From Anas platyrhynchos (lineage: Eukaryota; Chordata; Aves; Anseriformes; Anatidae): 64,000 nucleotides of DNA. The stretch lies in the NCBI RefSeq assembly GCF_047663525.1, contig NC_092592.1:24919001-24983000 (forward strand), read 5' to 3'. Below are positions 31,601 to 45,700 of the stretch, piece after piece (the first letter of the stretch is position 1; every line of letters begins with the position of its first letter). Made by a program: the position numbers and the translations under genes. The notes beneath the pieces were generated by a model. The model had not been told where the DNA came from. It saw nothing but the letters and a program-made list of their open reading frames with translations, and made no database searches.

Positions 31601-34600
31601 TTCTCATCAATTCTCCGGTGACAACATTTTCTGAAAATTTTTAATCTTAAAAGTTATTTTTACAATTGCTCCAGAAGAGAGAAAATCTCCAAACTATACA
31701 CAGTATGTAATTTGTAACAATTACTCTTCATACATTAGCCCCAATAGATCCCAATACACGTGGAACCTTGCTGGGCAGTGATGGCACAATTCAGTCTCTA
31801 ATGCCTCCTGCCATCTGAAAAACTCTTCCCCTGATCTTACTTGCTACTTTGAAATGTTATCCCTTTCTGGTCAGTAATCCTGTGCTAGATTCTTTTGCTT
31901 CTTAAATGAACATTATTCTCACCCTTTATTGACTGACTGCATCTATTATCACATGTAAGCAGTGTTAATCCTCTAGTAATTAACACCCTTATTAAAGTAA
32001 TTTTAACCCAAAGAAGTTTAAATCGCATTATTGGTTTTATTTAATTAAGCTATGGAGACTGTTTTACACTGTCATTTGAGTTTTCAGCTTGCCTTTTCCA
32101 ACCTACCAGTTAGGCAGCTTTCCTCCATTGCCTGCCTATTTCCATTCAGGAATTATTCTGCATTACTCTGTTTCACTAGGAACTTTTTTAAAGTGTCCTC
32201 TGTGTGAATGGATGCAAGACTTTGGCACTATACTGAACAGATAACCTTCCCCCGAACTATCATCTGGATATGTGTTTCAATGACATTAGCAAAATTAGGA
32301 TCAAATCTGTACTTCCATAGGACTCAATATCCTGTCAGAGCTTAAAATGAGCAAGCAACTTTTACTGTCCTCATACATGTTGAGTAAGGTAAAGTAAGGC
32401 AATTTTTAAAACTGCATTTTTTTGTGCATCTACCGCATGTTCCTGTCTATGGGAAAGCCTCTGAAGGCCTATGTGCTCTTACGGATCTCAGGTAAGCTGC
32501 TCAATTGACATGTTTGACACAGGGTCAAAAGATGAAAACTGTCTTCTGGTTTAACTGCATCATGTTACACTGTGCACTCTGGAAGAGCTTGGGCTAATTG
32601 TGTGTCCTCCTGGAACGATTTCCTGGAGGCTTGCCACTGAAACCAGGAAAGCTGATGTTCTCTGGGGAATAAGACTACCTGATGGCTTCATGGGCTTTAT
32701 ACACCATTAACTGTGTACTGAAAGTCCTTTCTTTCCTTTGGGTAAAAACACCTCTTCAAACTTCTACTGTTAAAAAAAAAAAACACATAACAAAACAAAA
32801 CAAAACACTGTTCTTAATGGGTCTCAGTATAAAACCATAGAAAATGATAAACACAGAAAGAAAAAAGAATAACAACAAAGTGCATTTGTAGGCAGGAACT
32901 TATTCTCATTTTTTTCCTCTTGTCCTTCAACCAATATCTTTAAATTCTCCCTCCCCCCCTCATCCCCTCAATCATCTACTGCTTTCATCTACTTATCTTC
33001 TGACATTTCATGTTCTCCCCCATTTCTTCACATTTCTGGTCTTATTCATTCTCCCCCCACCCAGCACTTCCTGTCATTGTGCATTGCGGGGTTTTTTAAG
33101 TTGTGCTGTTCCTTCACTAATAACAATCTAGGGGACGCCCTCTCCAAGAGGGCTTTTTTTTTTTTTTTTTTAAAGGTTCCAAAACACTTTTTCAATATTA
33201 TTTAAAACAGTGCACCTTGTAAGATGACAAATTGTTTCAAACCAGACACACCTACAAGAAACATGCATTAAAATGGTAGAAGCCACTACGATATCAAACT
33301 GTGCCTAAGAACCCAGTGCTTCAAATTGCTTATACTGCAATTAGTTCACAACATCTAGAAATCAGTTACCTAATTAACCGTATGAAATTCATTTATTTAT
33401 TTTGTCATCCTATTAAGTATCTCTTGACTAACAAAAAGAAAATATGAGGGTGGTCAGTTTTCTTCTCCCAGCTTTCACTGACTGTCTGGAGGTAGTCAAA
33501 CAGCCAGGAAAATACTGTTTTATTTATATTTTGGAAGTGCCAAAACACCCAGCTGAGCATCAGTGTCACACTATGGTATATATTGTACAAACACATTTGA
33601 AGATATAACCTTTTGTTCTATGACACTGTGGTTCAAATGAATATACATTCATTTCCAAACATATGGAAAGCTATGTTCCAAATGAATATGCTACATCTAT
33701 GCAATCTTGCATCTATGCAAACTTTGGAAGCCTTTTACTTATGAAGGTATTTTGTGCTTAAAAACAAAAACCAAACCAAACCAGAACAATTCCTCAATTC
33801 CTTCCCCAATTCCTTGTTGTAAAAGATTTCCTTGATTTTTCAGAATTTTACATTGCCCGTATAGCGATGGCCAAGGAATTGATGTAGAATTGATTAACTT
33901 TCTTTTTCACAGAATAAATTGTAGCAAAAGAAAAAGAGGGGGTGGGGGGGGGTATTCTGCCTGCTGCCTGTGCTTGACAGATAATTTATAGAAGGAATGG
34001 AATCTAAATATGTTGATAGATGCAACTGAAAAAATAGTGAAGGCAACTCTTCAGGGTTAAGGGGTTAGTAGTCTAGCCCAATATATAGTACTACATATCT
34101 GTGATACTACCTGCTTAGCTAAGGCTGGAGGATGTTAAGGAGTTTGGGAGCAGAAATTATTGAATCCACTGAAGCAGCTAGGAGCCCCACAGCTCCCTGA
34201 TGGGTGACTAGGGCTCATAGATGTTAAAAGAATACAAATAACAAGTAATTTGAAGGAAAACAACAGTTTTCTTCTCTTGTGTTGTTCAATTAACAATGCT
34301 CCTTCATTAGTCATAGGAACCAAATACCACACACAGGATTCAGAGGAAGTCCTGTGGAGGTGTGGGGCTCAAAAACTGAACTCCATCCATCAGCTCAGAA
34401 AGGCTCAGACACAAAGGCAGGGATCCTGCAGTAACTGGCTGTCAGCAGGAAGACAACAGCTTGATATAACGTATTCCTAAACTTCAGGAAAGTCAGGCAC
34501 CCAAATCTTCCTGTAAGCAAAGCCTTCAGTTATGTCATTTCCTATGGGATTAAGATAAAGGCAAGAATCAGCTGGGGAGCAAAACTGCCAGCAGAAAACT

Positions 34601-36701
34601 CAGAAACTCCTCATTCTACTAAATAACTTCCACTGAATAGGATATATATCAGTGACTCAAAGAAAGTGAATGTAGGAGTTAATAAATATAATAGGCAAAT
34701 GGATCAATTTCTTCTAATTCAACCACGATATTTGTTAATTGAGAAATTATTTGAAAGTCAACCCAGTTGCAACTTTCTAGTACAAGGTACTTCTGCAGAA
34801 GAATGGAAATGTTTCCAGATAAGAAACACCTTATTTTGTGCTTTCTTTCATAACGTCCTGGAGATACTGCAAATTAAAACTTTACTGCTTCATAAATAGT
34901 TTTCCAGACACATAGCATGCCATTTATTGAAGAAATCTAGTATTCCATTTGAGAAAACTGAGACCATTATGCCATTATGGAGAGGGCATAACTGGTATAT
35001 GCACTTCAACTACTAAGGATATGGTTTTAATGCCATTTACATTATTATATCTTGCAGAGAATTCCGGTGTAACTAAGAGATGAACTTTCTTGGAGAGAGA
35101 GGCTTTCCACAGATACGGAGTTTTCATCATAACAACCTTGTAGTTTTTGAGTGAATTAATTGACTCCTCCTAAACCTTGTCTTCTGATCGTTCTGATGAC
35201 TAGAAAAGCTGAAAGCCGATTAATTGTGAAAGTTGGTAGTCTTCAGAAAGTGACTGAGATATGCCCACCTAAAGAGTCTTGACAGGAGCTTTTGCCCTTT
35301 TTAAATTTTATTTATGTAATATCCACTTTGATCAGCCTCTCCAGTGAAGTTTTTATTGATTTCTATGATGGTTGCATTTAGAAGCTCCAGTGCACTGCTG
35401 TAAGAAGTCAAATGTTTCATCTGCATATGATAAATGAGATCAACAAAAAACACTTCCTGTCTCAATTCTAAAAACTATAAATTCACTCAACAACAACAAC
35501 CCCCACTTGTTCAAGAAAAGCTCATGATCTTATGCAAAGGTGTTATCTGCAGGTCTCTACACCAAGCTTCATTAATTCTGTCTTTTTCTAAATACACAGT
35601 GCCAATTGCTTAGCAGCTCAACTAATTCTTGCATATTTCTGGTTCAACAAGTGGAGAACTACGAGAATTGTATCCCTTAAATGAACTAGCATAAAGAAAC
35701 AACAAGAAATGTTTTTATTTTTGATAACTTCCACAGTTACATGTACCTACAGTATTCTTTACTGTCAGTTAGGAGATGCCATTCATTTTAAACATTATAG
35801 CCATCACCATGAAGTCTTCTGTATATAACCTTTTGTATTTTCCTCTGGAGAAACTGTTACGGTTTTTGCTAGTGGCAGAATAATGTATCATGTAGGCAAA
35901 TGACTATATGTATTTTGTTTTAGTTAGGTAAGCTATTGATAGGGCTACTGAAGTAACAGTATTTGTATACTGAGTTTTTTTTAATCTGTTTTTCAGTTAT
36001 GTCCCCTCATTGTCAATAATCCAGGATCTAGAATGAAAACTTGGTGCGATATCACCATGTTACTTGCACTTCTCTGATGAAAAAGGGGCATTCAGAAGCT
36101 GACCTGGATACAGACTGTTTTACACTGAATTTGATAAATGATTCAATGTCCCAAAGAACACAGATCTAATAACTGGCACATGTCTCTTAGTTCCTGGCAG
36201 TACTGGGTAAGAACACCTACTGCCAGGAAATGACTGACATGCCATCCTGCTTTGATTCTGAAAATCCTTATCAAGATAGTGTATTCAAAGCCATGCCTAG
36301 TTTTGACCATCCCCACTGCTAATTACCATGCATTTGTTTCCAAAGCTTCCTAATTCTTACCAGCTGGCAAATATAAATCCCACCTAAGTAATGAGCTGGT
36401 TTCTGTGTACAGAGCACTGATTGAGATCTTCCTCATGAATTTCTACACACACATCTTGTGATCTGAGCCTACCACGATTACCTACTGGCTTTACAGAATC
36501 TAGGTGAAAAGGACAGATCAAAACCAGGAGTTTCCACTGGGGAATATAAGTGCATACAAGCAGATTGTCATGTTTGTGAGAAGAATTCCCATTTATTTGT
36601 AAGACTACAGTACTCAGAGAAGACATTGTGTACTCCCTGCAAGCTGGATAGCACACATTTACCATACAGTCATACTTGTAACTGTGTTATTTTGAACACA
36701 G

Positions 36702-36738
<37 letters not shown>

Positions 36739-39700
36739 TGTTACCCCAATATAACACAAACTGGTGAGAAATTGAGCCTTTCAGTGTCTCTGTTCTGCTC
36801 ATTGCGTGGCTCAAGACCTCCTCCTGCTTTAGTGTGGAGTCAATTTATGGAAAGGGGGACGGTCAGCAAGGGAGTTGCTTCCTTCCCCAGCAAAGTGAAG
36901 ATTTGTGACCTGAAATCCAGAGAGGTGCAACTCCTGTTTTGTTGCTGTCTGAAATCTAAGCTCTTTTCTTTAGCTGAACAAGCAGCATTGCACTGAAAAC
37001 TCAGAGAAGCGCAAATCCCATTACATCGCACCCCGAGGCTGGGCTTCATGTTACAGATGTAACATGCTCCTCTGCTTGTTCGGAGAAGCTGGAGAATGGG
37101 TGGGGGGAGAAAGGGATCAGTAAGCATTGTGAAAGAGCCTCTGTGAAGATGAAAGTCTCAACAATCATTTCCCTCAGGAAGGGAAAGATGAAATATTCTA
37201 TAATACCTGCTAATTAAAAATTCAAACTGCTGTCTTATAAAAAGAGAAGCTTACTTTTACCTTTAAACTCCTAAGTTTTTAAGACTTACTTCTAAACATA
37301 CTGTTAGGGATTTCTTCCTCTTGGAAAACCCTGATGGTCCTTCTGGTCAAGACTCTTTCATGAAGCAGGGACTAGGAGTACCTGACTCCTTTCAACGCCT
37401 AGGCACTGCATGGACTGGCAGATTGTGCAGGATGCCTTTAGAGCCCGTGGCATTCAAGAATCATGTTAGAGCATTTTGGCAACAGCCTACAACTTATTCT
37501 CTGATGTCTACTTGAGAGCATTTTCCTTACAGATGGCAGGGAGCTTTGGCACGCTGTACGCTGGGGGAATCAGAGAGAAGCCAGAGCTGAAATGCAGAGC
37601 TGTACTACTACAAGAAATTAAATCAAATTAAACACTGCAAACAAAACAGTGGAGAAGACCAAGCTGTCAGTCTGCTTTTAGTGGCAGACACCTCAGTGGC
37701 TGGGATTGAACTCCAGCGATCTGTTTCACAGTTTCTACCTATGAGTTGCTACTGAGTTATCAGGACAGTAACATCTCTCAGTGATGAATGAGAAACAAAG
37801 GTGTGCAGCAGAAGAAGGACAATATTAAGATACAAAATTTTCTCTTTGAAATAAATTTACATCTGCTGCATGCAACACCACATTTCAGAAGGTTAGCAAT
37901 ATTTCTCATCAACAGTACACCAGAAAATGTATTACAAATTAAGTGGAAAAGCAACCCAAGAAACTAGCAATCCAGTTTCCATTATGCTTTGGAATCAGAG
38001 GGAAATACTATATTTTTAAATATCCAATATATTTTTTTAAAATTAATACATATTGTATATTAACAATAACTTGGGCTATTGGAAACGCTTATACACATGC
38101 TTATTTATACACAACACAAACAGAAGACTAAGAAAAATGTATGTGCTAATGCTTCCATGGTACATTATTCTGTATATTGATTGCATTGATTGTATTACAG
38201 CTTTATATATAATTACTGTCTAATTCTATCAAAATGTTAACAGAAATTGCTACAAAAGATTGAGTATTTTCTCTCATTACCTCTCCTGAATTTATGGACC
38301 CTATCATTCACAGTCTTTAAACAGTTTCACAGACTGTAAACTCTGTATTACCACATGGGTGGAGATATTGCTGTGGTGGTCACTTAACTTGGCGATTACC
38401 AACAGCACATCGTTCTGCTTCACTTCAGAATGCTGTCCCTGTCACAGGACCAGCACTAAGGGCAACTGGAGGATATTAAAATCATATGCTTAAGTGCCAA
38501 AAGAACACAGATGAGTCAGTTCTCTTCACCCCTGCCAAAATAAGAAAATTCCACAATCATCAAACTAGATGAGTACTTGTCTGAGATTAGACAGAAGAGG
38601 AAGAAGGCCTGTTTGATTCTGGAGTAGTGCTCATGGCAGAGAGAAACACTACAGATCACCTGTGAAGTCTAAGGTAAAAAAAAAAAAAGTCAAACTAAAT
38701 TGGCAGCCTAAATTGCAAGTCTGCAGGCAATAATTTTATTTCAAGAATAAGCATTTATTACCTCCCAATTGGTTAAGAAGCATGAAATTTGCCCTGGGAA
38801 ATCAACTATCGACACAATACAGCAGGACCTCTAAGGCTACCATTAGGTTATCATTATTGTCTACTACACACTACACTGGTTCTGCAAAGAATAAAAGCAC
38901 ACATTGTAACATTCAGGTCTTTTCCTCACAGCCTTTAACTGTCTAGGACATTCAGGAAACTGCCTCACATTACAGAACATGCTTAGAAATTCCTAGTGTT
39001 TAGACACTAAAGAACAGATCATAACCGGGACAAAAGTAATTCATGTAGGAGGCTGAACTTCCTTGGAGACTAAATCAAGTAGGACAAACTAAGACCTGTT
39101 CACTTTTGAAGTTTAATTCCAATTGACCTAAGATTTGAAATGGTAATGAATTCCCCAAAGTTCATTTCACCTCACGTTGGGCCAATACATTATTTACCCA
39201 GGCTCCCTATATAGTCAGTAGCGAGAGCTTATCTTCAGAGAGCAAGGCACGTCAGCTGAGAGATGGGTCATCTTCAAGAGATGCCAAAGACCAGTTTCTT
39301 TATAGAGTCACATGCCGCTTTGATAATTGCCTTGGTGAGCTGGCTTGTACCTCAGTGGTGTTAAGTGGGGTGAAAGGGTGCACCCAAGTATGAACTCAGG
39401 TCATATGGTAAGACATGTGGCAGGAGACATGATACAATTACAGCAGCCATACAGCACCATGAATTTATCCCAATTTTCTTAACAGCTGCTGGCTGCTTTA
39501 GTACCTGCTAAACTAGCTAGAGCTGCAAGTTTCTAGATGGTCATGGCCACGTGATTCTTAACTAGTACAGGGAATTGTACATTGGTATTCTCCCTGTACT
39601 GAAATTCAGGTAACTAGGAAATTGCTGTATGTTATTCTATGGTTCTACAGCCACTGCCTGTATTCCCAAGTCTGAACTACAAACCCATCTTACCAGCAGA

Positions 39701-42700
39701 GGGATGACACTACATAGCTACATATATCCTTTGGCTGCCATGCAAAAATTTGCAGTGATGCAAAAGCCAACCATGTTCTTGGCTACGCTCATTACATACC
39801 AGTCAGCATGAAGCAAATATAATGGACTCTGCCGTTTGAAGTAATTCACTTGAACTGAGCAGAGAGTCTGAATATAAACTTATCCTGGATTCGTTTTTTC
39901 TAGATTACTTCATGTGATATAGAAGCTTTCAAGCTCTTCAGAAATTGTGTCCACCCAACATTTTTTGTTTTGCCTGCCAAAAACATATAGCAGAGCACAG
40001 TCAAAACATAAAAATTAGTAAGAAGTCTATGCACATAAAAGTCTTCCTCTTGGCAGCAGAAAACAGAATTGCAAATAAATGCACCATGTGTGATTAGCCA
40101 ACTCCAACAGGTACATCATATATGTAAGATGCTGAGATACTATAATTATGGGAATAGAGTAAAAATCTTTATTTACTAGTGTTTCTACAGATTACTAAGC
40201 TTCTTTAAGGAGTATGTTAAGTATTACAAGAGCATAAAAGGGGATAATATAAAGAGAAAGAGGTGGCTCATTAAAGGGGACACTAAGTGATTGCCCCTTC
40301 ATCCTTCCCAGATTCTTACAGCTTTCTGCTACTGTTCTCACTTAGAACTGTTCTCTTCTTAGAAGCAATTCTCTCTCACATAAACTGTTTTTGTTGGCTC
40401 TTCTGTATTTGTGGGAGGAAAAAGGAAGGAACTGGGATGGCAGAGAAAAACATACTGTTCATACACTGCCTCTAGGAACCATTGGGATGAAAATACCTAT
40501 GTCAATTCTTTTCAAAGCTGCTTCTCTCCCTGTGGTACATCCAAGTGCAGCTCTTCCCTCTTTTTCTTCCAAGCTAGTGGTTCCTCGTAAGCCACTTTAG
40601 TTCTTTCAGAAAATGTGCTACAATATTCTACCACCCAATCCTCATTAATCTTACACATTGTCCTGGTACAACACAGAGAGAGTAAGCTGTTGTTGAGATA
40701 ACTGGCTTCCATTAGCAAGCATGTGATTGGCAGGACGATAAAGTCTTTTCCCTTGCAGGTCAGCTGCTTTTTAAGAAGAGGGCAATCCTGCTGATCCATC
40801 TTTTAGCTACAGTCTCTCACTGAGTCCCAAATCTCCTGCCTTTTAGCTTTGATACGGTTCAAGCTTTCCCCCTTGTATCAGCCCCTACCTGTCATCAGCT
40901 CCTCTGTACCAAACAGCCAGTATCAGGAGTTTGACCTCAGGGCACAGTCCGGGTGGGCAGGTAAAACCTGACCACTGGACCTACTTCCTTATCTTTCATA
41001 TCCTGCAATTCATGAAGAAGTATCAAATTCAAACTAAAAAACAGAAGCATGACCTTTTATAAGAACTTTCTGAAAAAGGCTCTGTTGCCTTTCTAAGTAT
41101 TCTTGAAAAGAACTGTCATCCACCCTATTAAGATAGAAATGGATCACAAATAAGGAAGAGAGGAAAAACACTGCAAATCCATACTAAATGGTAAGCATTA
41201 TTTTTAATGTGTTCTTGCAATATGTATGCACTTCTGGCAGGGCATGAAAATATATAGTAAAAACAACAAAAAAGCAAATATAGTAGATCACGCACAAGCT
41301 CACATTACAACCTGGTACAGAGAGTTGCCCAGACTTTAGCTATTTACAAGTTATCTGAAATCAATTAGATTCCCATGGCATACAGAGCATTCTCTATAAA
41401 GTGTTACTTGCATCAAGAAAATTCTAAATATAAGTTGCTAACATAAACTGACTGCTATCATAAGCAACATAATCCTTATTTACGTGACATGCTCAGCAGC
41501 TGGTACTTTAAACACACAAAAATATTATTTATTTCCTGTAGCAAGTATGTACACACCCTGCCCTCCTGCATAGTTGGAAATCACGTTTTCCTTGAAACAA
41601 ACATAGGCTCCACAAGGATTTATAGCACTCAGGTGGATGAAAGAAATGATGCCAAAAATCTCTCAACATCCTTTCCCTTCAACTAAATTGTTATCGTACA
41701 AATTGGAAGATGTTTAGTCAATTCTAACACTGGCAGTAAAGGGAGAATAAAACAGAATCCCAACAAAGGTGGCTGCTAGTCAAGGCAAGACTTGTAGTAT
41801 TTTAAATCCGGCAAAGCACATCTTTACATATTGAATTTTGGAACTCTATAGTTAGCACATTAATGAATCTTATGGCCACAATCCTGTATCCTCCTCATGT
41901 AGACCAGGCTTATCCTATTGTAGATATCGTTCATTATATTATATTGCTGTGGGAATATAACATACAACTCTAACTTTGAACTTTCTCATTTAAAATACAG
42001 TTTAATTAAATCCTTTCTACTAGGAGAAACTGGAATGCTGTTGCTACAGGAATTTTCCATTCTGAAATGCCTTTTAATTATCTTACTCTGAAAAAAACAT
42101 ACTAAACCATCAAAAGCAAAAATATTCTTGCTATATAAATAATTTGATACTTTATTCTTTCTGCATTTCTCTTCTTTTCTGATGACTTTGGCAGACTCCT
42201 AATGGTGTTATGTGATTGCTATCGTTGGATATAGTGTCAGATTTTAGAGAGCAGGGCACAGAAATAACTACATGAAATTAAGATAAGTAGATTTCAGTCC
42301 AGAAAAACCTTCCTTTTGGCAAGAACTGTGGAGAAGTGCTTCCAATATTAGGGCATTTAAAATTATATTTTATATAGAGTAAAGATCGGAAGAACGGAAT
42401 AAATCTGTTTTCTAACTGTTTAAAATAAATTTATGTAACAAGTTAAGGAAAATAAATGCTAGATAACACGGTGCCCAATTCTACTCTCCAGGGAGCAACT
42501 TTCTAGAAAGGAGCAATTGCTCAAAATGAAATCAGGGTAACAGCACAACACAGTAACATGTATACTCTTGGGGAAAAAAAAAAAAAAAAAAAAAAAGCAT
42601 CACAGGATCTTTACAAAGTTGTTTGGACCAAATTTTAATGTTATATACATGCAATAGTACCACCAGTAGCACAGTGCCCCCTAACATCACACTGGAGAAA

Positions 42701-45700
42701 ACTTTTATACTAAGCTACAGGGAATAGTGCCACTAATAATACTTCAAATAACTGCTTTTCAAAACTAATTACATGGGAATTCTAAAGCATGAAAGGTTCT
42801 TGAATTTAATAACTCCAGCACTGGTCAAAAGGGGAAATTAGTAGGATAAAAAACAACAACTAGTGTCTTACTTGTCTGAGGTCGATGAAAGCTAACTGCA
42901 GGGTGTCTCCCTGGAATCCTGGCACAGGCTCAGAACTAGCAAACACTGCAAGGAAAGGTTAAAAATATTATGGATGCAGATTTTATATTGTTTGAAATCT
43001 AACAGAAAATCAATACATGCATTATAAATGCTAGCTAGCATGAAAATGAAACTAGCTTGAAACAATCACATTACAACTAATTAACCCACCCTGTTTTAAA
43101 ACAAACAAGCCAACAAACAAAACCTTCCAGGAAAAATACCTTTAGGAGTACATTTACGAATTCAGCTTAAAATTCTAAACCAGTAATAATGTTACAAGCG
43201 TGAAACCCAACACATTTACATTTTCAGCCTGAGGTAAACGATTACTGAAGTATTTTGAAATAATACCAATTCCATGGCTGTCAACATATTTTTAAACACC
43301 TGCTTTTGTTATAGCATCCGCTCTATAAAACCCCACCTCTAGCCAAATAGCAATAAAAGACAGACACTAAGGTGGGAGTTAGTTTAATGTGCAGATGACA
43401 GGTGGAAAGCTCAAAGTGCTACAGTCTGAACATAATTGAAATGCCTGTTCATGCCTTTTAGCTAGCTTATTGATCAAGAATTTCTGTTCTTTTGGAACCC
43501 CAAAATAGACTCAAAATAGGAAGGCAAAGCTATCTTCAAAATACAGAAAACAGTAAAATATTAACAAAACAAGTTAGCTACTCATTTAAGTTGGGAAATT
43601 ATCAATAATTGTAAACAATTTTTTAAAAGATTTTTTTTTTTATTTCATGTACAATTTGATGACAACTAAAGAAACTAAAACCATCTACAAAGGCAGAGAA
43701 ATGTCACAGATTTCTGTTACTATTAGGCAAAAACAATTACACTGAAAATTCATTAAAACTATAAATCTCCAATACAATATATCATAGTTGAACTATCAAC
43801 CAGGAAATATTAGGAAGCAATGATGCAAACTTAAAAAATTGTACTACGGAGAAGGCCAGCACATCCAGGAAAGAGAAGACAACAAGTTTTCCAGCAGCCC
43901 TTTGTCCACATCACAGAGCACCATTAAATCAAGACTTGAGCAATTTCTCACTTTCTTCTTTGAAAAACACATGAACGCAAGCTCAGCAAAATGTCATAGA
44001 CATTTCAGATAATTTCAGGTTGTACTCAAAAGCAGCACTTACTACTGCTGGGATGCAATATGCCCACGTGTCCAAATGAATCTATTTCCAGACACTGTCT
44101 CTTAAATGTAAAGGGGGGAGTAAATAAAATAGAATACATGATGACAACACTTTAAGAAGTAGATCAGGTGCAGTGGAGCACACAGTACATAATCAATAGA
44201 GTCTATTACACAATCAGAGAACTTACTCGTGGACTCAGTCGAGCCCTCCAGACAGCAGCACTGCAGAAGCCTAATAACCAAACTCTAGGAAGTCATTAAT
44301 TGCATAAAAAAGATGGAAAGGAAACTATCATTGATTTACTGTTTCACATAATATAAGAAATAATGGGCAATTCAATAAATCAGCAGAATTATGCAAACCA
44401 AAATAGATTACTTGTTTATATAACACAATACAATTAATTATAGGACTCATTCTTGTGCCAAGTGGTGAATGGCAGAAGTATAAATGAGGCAGAAAATATA
44501 AAGGTAAAAAAAAACAACAACCCCCCCACACAACAAACAAACAACATGAAATACAGGCTCTTCAACAGTGATAAAACAACAGTCTGAATTCAGCTGTTCA
44601 TTAAATCCCTAAGCTACAGAAGATGGATCTGCAATGGCAAGGACCACTCAATATACAGCCCAGTGTTTTACACTCTTCTCTAAATACCTGTCACTGACCA
44701 CCACTGGAGACAGGACACTTGGCTAAAGGAAGGTTTAGCCTCACTAGGTAGTTCTCATGCTCTTGCCCCAGTCACACATTTATAACAGACATTTGCAGAA
44801 AAACCCATTGCCTCACTTCTTCACTCAAGTAAGATATCCTTTAAAAGAGTTTAAGTGAATTTTTCTTAGGCTCTTCAGTTTGTGCACTTAACAAAATAGA
44901 TACTGCTCATCAGGTTAACATCGTCTGGAAATTATCCTAATGCATTTAATAATGCAGTATTAGTTTGCTTCCCTGCAAAGCACCTATTGCTGTGGCAGCT
45001 ATAGTACAAGGAGCACACAAGGTACCAAACTGAATTATTGTATATGCTCCTTTCTCTTTAACTACAATTTCCTTTTATAAATAAATTTACAACACTGGGG
45101 ACATTTACCATAGCATAAGAATTTATTCTCACATTTTGGTCATTTTTGACAGGTGCCTACAGTAGGATTTGTTTCATTATTACAATTTCATGAGTTCAAA
45201 GGGCAAAAAGATAATCCACTTATGGTAATGGTCAGACAGTTCAACCCCCTCAGCTCAGGGCTTTTAAGTTTTGCTAACAATTTTACAAAGCTAATTAAAT
45301 GTTTTCTGCTGCACAGCATTTTAGGAAGATATTATAAGAACAGGATTAACATTCTTAATGTCTGTGTCCTAGGGGTCCCTTTCCAGATAGTAATGAAACA
45401 TTGTCACATAAACGTCTTTTAAAATATTCACCCCCTACATTCATTCTAGGCTTAAAGAGGATTTGGAAGGATAGGGGGCTACTTGGTTGTTTATTTTAGT
45501 ATGCATAAGGAAATTCAGGAATTTTATAATACCTGAGAGTGAAAATGCAAAGATTACCATAAAACTATCACATAAAAGGGCAAATAACTAACTGCTCAGT
45601 AGTTTGAATCAAAAACCTCAGTGTTTTCAGGAAAAAAAAAACACAACTGAAAATAGGCATTAGATGACTGGTGTTCAAAAGGTTTTTATTAACATCTTTT

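Larger units (their letters stand above)
19373..42871 (-). other. EXOC6: EXOC6 intron, 23.5 kb
   Basis: Long AT-rich intron with no exon that I can support. It holds homopolymers (A29 at 25643-25671, T18 at 33154-33171), a (TA)n microsatellite at 36705-36735, a stem-loop at 24241-24282, a GC-rich islet at 25480-25620 and a DR2 nuclear-receptor motif at 26172-26185. Open frames inside it are short (165 codons at most) and have no recognisable domains. Some stretches look like unique, possibly conserved sequence (for example 27.8-28.1 kb), but alignment would be needed to tell. Confidence 0.8.
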
